Source: an uncultured Halomonas sp. (GTDB taxonomy: Bacteria; Pseudomonadota; Gammaproteobacteria; Pseudomonadales; Halomonadaceae). From it: a stretch of 64,000 nucleotides of DNA. The notes beneath the pieces were generated by a model. That model saw only the letters and a list, made by a program, of their open reading frames with translations, did not search any database and had not been told where the DNA came from. Location: NCBI RefSeq assembly GCF_946887195.1, contig NZ_CAMPKE010000012.1, positions 53,589-117,588 on the forward strand. Reading direction: 5' to 3'. Both the position numbers and the translations under genes were made by a program. Shown in pieces: positions 19,962 through 31,900 of this stretch (position 1 is the first letter of the stretch; each line of letters begins with the position of its first letter).

Positions 19962-22900
19962 TTATAACAACATGTCGTTGTCTGCCAGCGCCGGGTCGTT
20001 GACCCCGACGATGCTCACGTCATCGCTCATCGGCAGCACCTCGTCGTTGCCCGCGGCGAACGGTGGCTCCTCGATGAATAGCGGCTCGCTGGCGGCGAAC
20101 GATTGCAGTGCCATGACACCGGGCTGCTGTTCCAAGGTCAGCGATTGCAGATCCATCGAGCCGCCATCGAAGCTCAGCCTCAGCACCTGTTCGCCGGCTT
20201 GCAGATCGAGCGTCAGCGCCTCGGTGGCGAGGTAAACGCCCCAATCCCCCGAGTTGGGCGCCGTGAGCGGTTCGGACGCTTCATAGAAGGTGCCGTTCTG
20301 CTCGACCGAGGCCGTGATGGTGCGCCCGTCATGCGGCGTCGACAGCACGAACGACAGCTCATACGTCCCCGCCTGCTCGACATCGATGGTGTACTCGACC
20401 CACTCGCCATCCTCGACCCAGCCGATCGCCTCGCCATCGCCGACGACATCCACACCCGATTCGCGGAAATCGCTGCCGAGCTGCGTCTCGCTGCTATCGT
20501 TGTAGGCGATGCCCTGCCCACCCTGGTCGAACAGCACCGCATCGAGCGTCAGGCCGTCGCCATCGACCGTCCAGGGCGTCTGAGTCGCGTTGAAGGCCGC
20601 CTGACCGTCCTCGTCTGGCGCCGCCACCACATTCAGCGTGAAGCCGCTCTCGACACTGGCATTGCCATCCGAGGCGCTAACCAGAATATCGAAGCTGCCC
20701 GCCGCGCTCGGCGTGCCGCTGATGACACCCGCACTGGAGATCGTCAGCCCATCAGGCAAGCCGCTGGCCGTGTAGCTCAGCGCGTCGCCATCGGCATCCT
20801 CGAAGGCATCCGCCGGAATGGTGAAGGAGAAGGCTTCGTCCTCGGTCGCGCTGAGATCGCCAAGCCCCTCCTCGACAACCGGCGCGCTGTTCTGCGGAGC
20901 CAGCGTGAACGAGGCCAGATCCTGCGAGCCGCCGTTGAAGGTCAGCCGCAGTGTCTGTACCCCGGCTTCGAGCTCGACCTGCACTTCGTCGGTCTGCTCG
21001 AAGGTGGTCCAGCTGCCGCTGTAGTCGACCGCGACCGAGCCGGCCGTCGCATAGACGCTATCGCCCTGGGCGAACGAGGCGGTGATCGAGCGATCGACGC
21101 CATTCTGCGAGCCCATCGCCGACAGGAACGAGAGCGTGTAGATCCCCGCCTGCTGCACGTTGATGGTGTATTCGACCCACTCGCCATCCTCGACCCAGCC
21201 GATCGCGTCGCCGTCGCCGACGATATCCACCCCTTCGCCGCGGACATCGCTGCCGATCTGCGTTTCGCTGCTGTCGTTGTAGGCGACGTCCTGGCCGCCT
21301 TCGTCATACAGCACCGCATCGAGCGTCAGCCCGTCGCCATCGATCGCCCAGGGTGTCTGGGTGTCGTTGAAGGGTTGCTGCGGGTCGTCGCCCTCGAGCT
21401 CGATGGCCTCGAAGGTGAACGTCTGCAGATCCAGCTGCCCGCCGTTGAAGGTCAACCGCAGCGTCTGCTCGCCCGCTTCGAGATCGAACTCCAGCGGCCC
21501 CACGTTCTGGAAGCTGGTGAAGCTGCCGGTGTCCGGCAGATCGATAGCGCCCGACGCGTAGAAGCCATCGCCCTGGGCGAACGCGGCGGTAATGCTCCTG
21601 CCGCCATCCACCGCCGAGGTCAGGAAGCTCAACGAGTAGGTGCCGGCGGTTTCGACGTTGATGGTGTATTCGACCCATTCGCCATCGTCGATGTAGCCCA
21701 GCGCCAGCGTGCCGTTGGAGATATCGACCGCTTCGTCGTCACGCAGCGACGCGCCCTGATGCGAGCCCGTGGTGTCGTTGTAGGCGACACCCTGCCCGCC
21801 GTTGTCGAACAGGTTGGCGTCCAGCGTCAGCCCATCGGTACCGATGGCCCATGGCGTTTCGCTGTCGTTGAAGGCGCTTTGCTCCTGCGGCGGCTGGCCA
21901 TCGCCATCGAGGAAGTTCGGCGTGCCGTCGCCGTCATCGTCGTCGTAGAGATCGACCCGACCGTTGCCATCGGCATCCTCCGCCCCGCTCGGGTCGTAGG
22001 TCTGCACATTCTCGAGCAGGAAGATGTTGTCGTTGTAGTCGTAGTTCACCCCCGCGTAGTCCTGGATCACGATATAGGTATCGGGAATCACGTTGCCGTC
22101 GGCATCCTTGGCCACGTAAACGCGGATCAGGTGGCCGTCGTTCTCATCCCAGTTGAGATCGGTGCTGGGGTTGCCGATCGTGTTGATGGTGTCCTCATAG
22201 AGGTTGGCATCCGGATCGGACCAGGAGATGTAACCCTGGCGACCGCTGATCTCGGCGAAGAAACCGAACGGGTCGTCGCGATCCAGCGTGACCGCCGCCA
22301 ACTGATCGCCGCTATTCAGCGCGCGCGGCAACAGCGTCTGGCCATCCTGTTCGTCGTGAGCGATCACCTCGTCGAGCTCGCGGCTATCGACATCGTGAAC
22401 GAACAGCCGCGCGACATCGCCCTGGGTGTGGTAGGCCGCCAGTTGGGTGATCCTGATCGGCGAGCCACCATCGGCGCGCTGGAAGTACGGTGCGAGAATC
22501 TCGTTGCCGTTGGCCTCCACCAGGCCGCCCTGGTTCATCTGCGACTGGCCGACATCGGTGGTGAAACCGAAGGCATTGACGATCTCCTGCACCGTCGGCT
22601 CCTGGCCGTTCTCCGACTGGCCCTGGGCGAGACCGGCGAGCTGGATCACCGTCTGGCCTTCATCGGAGTCGTTGGAGTTGATCGTCAGTGTCGACTCGTA
22701 CAGCGACCCGTCGTTGGTGTCTTCGGCGATGAAGCGCACCGTCACGTTCAGCGAGCCACCGGCCGGAATCGTCAGATCGGTGCTGGCACCGACGATCTCG
22801 AACAGCGATGGGTCGCCGATCTCCAGGCTGGAAATTTCCAGGTTGGCGAAGCCATCGTTGTTGATGGTGATGGTGACTTCGTCATGCACCTCCTGGCTGT

Positions 22901-25900
22901 CGTTGGCCGGGTCTTCGATACGGCTCATCACCAGGCGCTCGTCCGACGGTGCGCCATCCAGGTTCTGTATCGAGATTTCACCGCCGGAGACCGGCGCGAT
23001 GCCCTCGATGACGAACATGTTGTCGTTGTAGTCGTAGTTGATGCCGGTGTAATCCATGATGCCCAGGTAGGTGTTGGGGATCACGTTGCCGTCGGCATCC
23101 AGCGCCTGGAAGATGCGCACGGTGTAGCCGCGCTCGATGCCTTCGGCCCCCGGGGGCACCTCGCCGCCGCCGCTCGGGTTTAGCGATGGATCGGTGGATA
23201 GGCCGACCACCTCGATACCGAAGATATCGTTGCCGACCCAGCCATCGGGGATCGTGTCTCTGGTGAACGTCGCGGTCGCGAATTGCCCGTTGCTCTCGAT
23301 CGGCAGGATCGACTGGTTGTTGTCGCCGGCATGGTTGGTGAGCGTGACATCGGCACCCTTGTTGCCGGGGTTATGAATGCCCAGCGTTGCCCCGCCGCCG
23401 CCGTGGAACGCCGCGAGTTGGGTGATCTTGACCGAATCGACGCCGTCGGCGATCTTCCAGTAGCGCGACAGCACCTCGTCGTCGTTGACCGGCCGATAGA
23501 GATCGTAATCACTGAGTACCGAGTTCTGGCCGGCACCGGCGGTGGGCAAGCCTTCGATGACGTTACCGAAGCCGAAGATCTCCCACACCTCGTTGACGTT
23601 GGGTTCCCAGCCGCCTTCGTCGCGGGCCTGCCAGAAGCCGGCCAGGTGCACCTCGGCGATCGGCGTGTCGGCGTCGTTGGTCACCAGTTGCAGCACGCCC
23701 TCGAACACGCCATCCGCCGCATCGGTGGTCGGTGCGGTGTAGGCCGAGCGATCGAACAGTACCTCGACCGTGATCGACTCGCCGGCGGCCAGCGTCAGGC
23801 CATCGAAGATGTCCGGATCGGCCAGCACGAACGGACCGCTGAGATTGGCATCAATGATCACGAGCTCACTGGTGCCGGTGTTGCTGATCTCGACGCTGCC
23901 GCTCTCCTTGTAATCCCGATCGGGATTCGAGGCGTCGTTGTTCTCCAGGTAATTGAAGTGCAACCGATCCGAGTAGTACGCCGCGTCACCGCTCTGAATC
24001 GCGATATCCGCATCGGGATCGCCCGGCGCCGGCGAGACGTCGAGATAGTCGATCTCATCGGCGCCGTCGGCCTCGGAGGTCACCCTCAGGTTGTAGGAGA
24101 CCCCAGCCTCGAGCTCGACGTAAGCCGACTGCTCGCCAGCGTCGCCCTGCCCGGGGAAGAGCAGCTCATCGAGCGGCTGGCCGTTGAGCAGCAGCGTCAA
24201 CTCGCCGCCATCGGGCGCACCGGCGTTGGCCGCCAGATCGAGCTTGTAGGCGCCGTCCTCGCTCACGGTGAAGTAGAAGTCCGCCGTGCGCTCGTTCACC
24301 GCCCGCGCCGTGTCGCCGCTTTCGAGCTCGATGCGCGTCTCGCCGTTGACCTCGGCGTAGCTCGGATCGAAGGTGTCCAGCGGCTCGTCCGCCACTCGCA
24401 GCAGATCGACGTTGGGACCGACCGCATCCGGCGCCGTCACGCTGATGACGTTCGAGCCCGCCTGTAGCGAAACCGTGATGGTCTCGAAGTACCAGTCGTC
24501 CTCGGCGGCATTGCTCTGACCGACGAAGGCGAGCGCACCGAGGGCGAGGCCGTTGATCATCAGATCCATCGGCCGGCTGCCCTTGGCCGTGGCCAGCGCA
24601 TAGCGGAAGCCGATCTCGTAGGTGCCCGCCTCGGCGACGTTGACGCTCCAGGTGATGGTCTGATCGTTGGTACCGTCGAAGTCGACGAAGCCATCGCCCG
24701 AGGCGTTGCGATCGTCCTCGCTCTGGGTCACCACCATGGGGCCGTCCAGTTCGGCGCTTTCCGCCTCGTACACGGTATATCCCGGCGTGGTGTCGGCCGG
24801 CTCCTGGAGGATTTCCAACTGGTCGATGTTCGGCCCCGTCTCGGCGGTCGCCTGGAAGCGCACCGTGTTCAGCCCCGAGACCAGCTCGGCGGGAATATCC
24901 AGCGTCAGCCACTTATTCCATGCCGTGTCGTCGTTGATACCGGGGGGCGGCGTGAAGTCGAAGATACCGACACTGACGTTATTGACGAACACCTCCAGTG
25001 GGCGGCTCACGGTGTCGCCGTTGGCGTAGCGCACCCGCAGTACCGAGTCGCCGGACTGGGCCGCGCCGAGCTCGAAGTTGAAGGTGACGAAGTCAACGTT
25101 GGTCGCGCCGAAATCCGCATAGCCGCCGAGCACGCCATCGGTATCGTCATTGTTGCCGTCGAGGCCATAGGCGCCCGGACGTACCCCAGTCGGCTGGTTG
25201 GGCTCAGGGTTGTCCACGGTGCGAATCTCGATTTCAGCGCCATTGCCGTCGGCTACCGTGACCGAGGTGCCATCGGCGGGTGTCACGTCCTCGGCCTGAA
25301 TGGTCAGCAACGAGACCAGATCGCTGTTGTCGCCATCTCCATCACCGTCGCCATCGCCCGGATCGGTGATTACGCCACCGGGCGCCGGGTCGAGGCGTAT
25401 CAGCTGGCTCTGACCGTTGCCTCGGTTCAGCGTCAGCAGATAAAGCTGGCCAGTGGCCGGGTTCTCGATGATATCGAGCGGGTCGACGTAGGTGATCACG
25501 TTGCCGTTGACGTCGCGCAGCACGTCGTCGCCGATCACGTTGCCGTTGGCATCGAGGGTGATCGAGCGAATGTCGTCACCACCCGAGAACTCGGTGAACA
25601 GCACGTTACCCTGCAGGTTGCCGCCGAATACGTTACTGGTGTATTCGGTGGCGCCGTTGGGCGAGCGGTTCTCGCCCAGCGAGTAGGCATCGTCGATGCG
25701 GTAGTTGGGATCGGGATCGGTGCCCGCCGGGTAGTCGCCGACCTGGTTGGTGTCGTTGCCTGCGGTCGGATTGCCGCCGTTCATGATGTACTCGTCGCGC
25801 AGCGGATTGGGATGGCCGTAGTAGCCTCCCTCCTCGACCGTGAACAGGTAGTCGTCCTGCTTTTCGACGTTGTTCTGGCTTTCGTCCTGTGGCGTGCTGG

Positions 25901-28900
25901 GATCGTCGGGCACGTTACCGCCGGCCGCCGAGCCGTTGGTCGGTATGTAGAGGAAGCCGTTGGAGTGCCAGACCAGGTCGTAGGCGTTGCGAGTGCCGGT
26001 GGCGAAGATCCTGAGTACCGCATCCTCGGCGAACGGGTCGTAGAAGCTCTCGAGGATATTACCATCGGCATCCTGCACGGTGGCGGTGCCGTTGTCGGCG
26101 AACACCAGGAACTCGCCATCGCCCATCGGGATCGGGTCGTTCTTGAGATCGTTGTCGTCATCGGCGTAACGCCGTCCGTTGGCGGGCAACGGCTCGGTGG
26201 TAACGTCGAACCCGCCTTCGGGTGCGTCACGGGTCGGATCGATCTCCATGACCGAGGCATTGAGCAGGCGCTCGGGGCGATTGCCCCAGGCATCGTCAGG
26301 CTGGCCCATCGCGGAGTCCGAGCCCTGGATGACGTAGAGCAGGTGCGTCGGCACGTCCGGGTTGGTGACGGCGTCGTATTCCGGATTGGCGCGGAACTCG
26401 AGGCTGTTGGTCACGTGATCCGCGATCGAGCGTGGCAGCCCCGTGATATAGGCTTCCGCCGTGCCACTGAGATCCGGCCCGTCGCCGAGGGTGATCTTGG
26501 AAATACGGCCACTGAAGTCGGGCACGCTCTCGCTGCGACCGGACAGCGGGATCGGGTAGTTGTCCGTCACCCACAACGTGTTCGGATCGTTCGGATCGAA
26601 TGTCAGGCCGATGATGCCGCGTGGCCCTTCGCTATCCTGGAAATAATCCAGCGTCATGGTCTGTTCGCCGGACAGCGCCCCCGTATTGGGATCGACGTCA
26701 TAGCGCTTGATCTCGCCACCCATGGTCGACACGTACAGGTGCGAGCCATCGGGGGATAGCTCGACGGACAGGAAGCCGAAAGCGCCATCCGCCGCGCCAT
26801 CGAGCTCGACCACGTCATTGAAGGCCACTTCGCGCGCCACCACTTCCGGCGCTTCACCGGTCACGAAGGTAGAGGTGAACTTCTGGAACTCGCGGGTCGG
26901 TGCGTCCGGATCGGTATTGTCGCCGCGATCCTGGAAGCCATCGATCACCAGGGTATAACTGGTGAACTCCTTCAAGCCACCGGTCGGCGAGATGGTCAGC
27001 GAGTCGAAGCCACCGGTGGTGTTGGCATTGAATGCCACCTCCTCGCCAGTCAGCGTCTCGAACAGGCGGATCGAGCCGTCACTGAGGCTTTCCAGCAGCG
27101 CTCCACCCCGGCCCTCGGCGACCGATAGGCCAATGAACAGATCCGAAGTCGGATCGACGCCATCCGGTGCGCTGCCATCGGCGGGAGCGAGATCGACCTC
27201 GACCTCGTTCTCGCCGACCCCGGCAATCGCCCGTGGATCGGTGAAGAAGGCGTAATCCTCGGGCGCATCGCGACCATCGCCAGGCGTGAGATCGGGGAGC
27301 TCCTGAATCTCGATGTACTGGATCTCGGTATTGGAACTGCCCATGCCGAGCGAATCCAGCGTCAGCCGGCCATCGGTGACCTCGACGATGCGCGTCACCA
27401 GATCGGAGCGGAAGCCTTGGGTGTCGTCGCTCGGGTCGTTGTCCGCCGGGAAATCGTCGGGGCGGAACGGCGCGAACGGATCGTTGAACAGCTCACCCTC
27501 GGCATTGATGACGTTGTAACTGTCATAAGGCCCAGCGGTGTCGCCGATCGAGAGGGTGACTTCGTAGAAGCCGTCTTCCAGTTCGATCTCCCAGCCGGCG
27601 TTGTTCTCGTAGCCGGGCAGCGCCATATGCGCGTAGGTGCCCTGAAGCGGATCGAGCCCGGCGATCTCGTCGGTGCGGTCATTGACGGCGACACTCGATT
27701 GCCCGTCGATCGCCATTGGCGTGGTGCCGTTGTCGGTACCGTCGGCGATCGAGGCTTCGCTGACCCAGCCGTACTGGTAGGTCTGGCCATCGACCTCGAT
27801 GGACTGCTCGCCGAACGCCAGGCCGGTATCCGCCACGTAGCCATCCGGTGTGGCGAAGCCTTCCGGCTGGAAGTTGATCTTGACCTTGAAGCGATCGATC
27901 GGCTCGACGATCGGGTCGGGCGCATCGCCTTCGCGGCTGACCGAGAGGCTGTCGATATTCGGCCCGCTATTGCCAACGTTCTCAAGGCGAATGACGTTAT
28001 CGCCAGCGGAGAGCTCGAGCTCGATGGTCGCCTCGCTCCAGTTCATCCAGGCGGCATCGCCGATGCCGGTGATCGGGAAGTCGATCTGGCCTTGCGAGGC
28101 GCCGCCGACCAGAATGTCCATCGGCCGATCGGCCAGCGCGGTATCGCCATTGGTGTAGCGCACGCTCAGCGTGTAGGTACCCGCCTCTTCGACGCTGACA
28201 TTGAAGAACGCCGCGTCGCCAGCTTCGTTACCCATGTCAAGATAACCGGTGCCGGTGAAGCCATCCCAGAGGCCGTCCGGTCCGGTTGCCAGATTGGTTT
28301 CCGGATTGCTGGCATCGCGCACCATGGTGTCCGGATTCGGCTCATCGTCGTCGAGGGTCAGCGCTTCACCCTGGATCTCGAACAGGAAGGCTTCAGGCTC
28401 TTCTTCACCCGGGTCATCGGTTCCGATGGGGCCGGAGCCGGCTTCGGTAATCTCGATACGATCGAGGTTGGGGCCAGTGTTCAGGCCTGGGGGAATCGCC
28501 AAGGAGAGCGAGTTTTCACCCGCCGCCAGCGTGACCGTGACGGTCTCGAACAGCCAGTGGTCGAAGCCCTCCTCGATGCCGCTGCCATCCGGGTCGGTGG
28601 TCACGAAAGCAAGCTGGTCAGCACTGCCGCCATTGACGCTGAGATCCAGTGGGCGGTCGGTGTTTGAAGCGTAGCGGATGTTGAGGTCGTAGGTGCCGGC
28701 CTGAGCGACGTTGACGGTGAACGTCACCGCATCCCCCGAGGTATCGCCGAAATCGAGATAGCCGCTACCGGAAAAGTCCGGTCGCAACCCACTGAACCCC
28801 GACCCGACCTCGGGATTGCTGGCATCGCGCACGGTGGTGACCGTCGCGTTGCTGCCATCGTCGAGCACGGTCAGCGCGCCCGCTTCGGCCTGAATAGTAA

Positions 28901-31900
28901 TCGGCGTGAAGACGCCTTCGTCGCCGTCGGTCACCGCGATGGCGAGGGTTTCGGTGTCACTGAGAGATCCGTCGGTAACCGTCACCTCCACGTCGTAGAG
29001 GTTGTCGCCATCGGCATCGCCAGGGGCTTCGAAATCCGCGGCGACATTGAAGGTCAATTCGCCACTCGACGGATCGATGCTGAACAGCGCCGCATCGCTA
29101 CCGCCGGTAATGGCGAACATGGGGGCGACCAGGCCCGTCGTGGTGCCATCTTCATCGACCAGCGGTACGGCGCCAACCGACGTCAACCCCTCGACGAGCG
29201 CGTAGTCGGTCTGTTCGATGGCAATCAGCTCGTTGGCATCGGCGACACTGACGATGACGTTCTGCGAGACGGTATTCTCGCCATCGCTGACCGAAACGGT
29301 GAATTCGTAGACGCCGTCGATGTCGCTATCGGTCGGCGTTTCGGCATCCGGTGCGCTGACCATCGATAGCACGCCGGTGGTTTCGTCGAAGGTGAACAGC
29401 GCCGCATCGGCCCCTTCGAGCGTGACGGTGAGCGCGTCGTTTTCAGGGTCGCTGAAGGTGAGTACGGCGATATCCGAGGTGTTTTCGTCGATAGCCACCG
29501 TATCGGCCAGGCCGACGATCGTCGGCGCTTCGTTGATCGGCTCCTCGACCCGCGTGAACAGCAGGCGGTCGATACGCATCTGCTCGAAGGATTCGCCCTG
29601 CGCGGTCAACGTGGCGATGGTCGCCGCATCGATGTAGACCGGCGTTTCGAAGGCGATCTCCTTGAGGTTGCCGGCCTGACCGGCCCCGCCCCGCGCGCCG
29701 CCATTGAGGAACGTGCCGAAATCGTCGCTGAGAAGCGCGCTGTCGACCAGCGTGTCGGTAGCGTTGTTGCGGGCCTGCACCAGCGTGTCGCCAATGCGCA
29801 GCGACAGCGAGCCCTCGCCATCGGTTTCGTCGAAGACCACCACGCTGACCGTGTACCAGCCCTCGAGCAGGCCGCTTTCGCCGAGCTCGGTCGTCACCTG
29901 GGTAGACTCGTTATTGGCGAGCTGGATCAGCTGATAACCCGACGCATCGGCATCGCCGGCGACGAAGAAGTTGCCGGCATCGGCAAGCCCGGTGAAGTCT
30001 TCGGCCTCGATCGTGTAAACGTCGCCCACCGAGGGGCCTTCGATTTCGAACTGCAGGGTCAGCGTATCGGACAGACCGCCATCATCGGTGGCGTGCACGA
30101 TGACCTCGAACGACCCGGCCACGCTCGGCGTACCGCTGATCACGCCTTCGCTATCGACGCTCAGACCCTCGGGCAGCCCTTCGACGCTGAGTGTCAGTGC
30201 GTCGCCATCGGGATCGCTGAAGTAGTTTTCGAAGATCGCCAGATCGATGCCATCGAAGAAGGCGCCCTGAGAGCCGAAGTAGGGTTCGAGGGCGACATCA
30301 TCGGCGACCGGTGCGTCATTGACGTTGTTGACGGTCAATTCGAATGAGGTATCGACCATTGCCGAACCGTCGTCAGCCGTGACCGTGACGGTGAAGGTAC
30401 CAATACCCAAATCGTCCAGGCTGCCGCTCAATACGCCGTTGTCGATGGTGAGCCCACCAGCGCTTTCGACGAGCACGCCATCCTGGAAAACCTCGACGGC
30501 GTAGCTGAGCGGATCGCCGTCATCGTCGACGAACGGCAGATCGAGTTCCAGCCTGCCGCCTTCATCGATCGACAGATCGGCGATGCCACCGCCGATCACG
30601 CGCGGCGCGCTGTTTTCTTCGCTGCCCGGGTCCATCTCGGTGAGTTGAACGTTGGAAAAGATCGCCGAGCCGAGCGTCGAGGTGGCGTCGTCGTCGCTGA
30701 TGAAGACCAGCGAGCCGAGCGTGGTGCCGGCGTGCTCGCTCAGATCGATGGTGAAGCGGGTCGTACCATCGCCATTATCGACACCGGAGCCGCGTAGATC
30801 GATGAACGCACCCTGCCCCTGGAAGCCGTCGAGCTGATAGATCGAGCGATCGCCATCGAAGGCGTTTTCGTTCAGATCGAAACCGATTGCGACGATTTCA
30901 GGCGAATTTTCGCCAATGGCGAGATCCAGCACGATGCGCGTCTGTTCGGTGACGGTGTAATCGCTGGATAGCTCGACACGCTTCCACAGGTTGTCGTTGA
31001 GCGACAGAACCGCGCCCTCGTCAGATACCTCGTAGCCGGGTTCGTTGAGCGGGTTGTCCTGCGCGATGGTGTAGCTTTCCACGTTGTCGAAAGTGACATC
31101 CAGCGGGCCGGTATTCTGCTCGGCCAACGTGACGTTGGCGCTGGCCTGTGCATGGTTGCCTGCCGCATCGGTCACCGATAGCGTCAGCGTGACGTCGCCA
31201 GCGGGTTGATCCGACAGATCCACCGTTATCGCTCCATCGACGATACTCACCGGCGCACTGATTTCGACGCCATTGAGACTCAACTCGGCACCGACGATGT
31301 CCGCATCCACGCCGGTCACATCGAAGCTGACCGCTTCGGCGCCAACCGCAACATCATCGACCGGTCCGCTCAGCGCGAGATTGCCATCGGCATCCGCCGA
31401 AACGTCGCCGACCGGGCCGCTACCTGCCGTGGTGATTTCGATACGATCGAGATTGGGGCCACTGCTGGCACCTGCGGGAATAGCCAGCGAGAAGGTGTTT
31501 TCGCCAGCATTCAGACTCACCGTGACGGTTTCGTACTGCCAGTTATCGAAGCCCTCCACCTCACCGGTGCCATCCGGGTCGGTGTCGGCAAAATCGATGG
31601 CGCCCTGCGCTGTACCGTTCACGCTCAGATCGAGCGGGCGGATGCCGTTGGAGGCGTAGCGCACGCTGATGTCGTAATCGCCCGCCTCGGCGACATTGAC
31701 GGTGTAGGCAACGCTATCGCCCGGCGCGCTGCCGAAATCGAGATAGCCGCTACCGGAGAAATCGGGGCGTAGCCCGACAAAGCTGCCCGACTCCTGATTG
31801 TCGGCATCGCGCACCACGGTGCCATCATCGTTGGTCGCACCCAATACGCCGTCTTCGGCCTGCAGAAAAACCGGGTCGAAAGGCGTGGGTTCGGGTTCAG

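Noticed and set aside
20103..23183. 1,026-codon plus-strand open frame opposite the giant gene
   Set aside because: It lies wholly antisense to the repetitive giant gene. Its translation is Arg/Val/Asp-rich without domains, and no ribosome site is present; long shadow frames are expected in GC-rich repeats.
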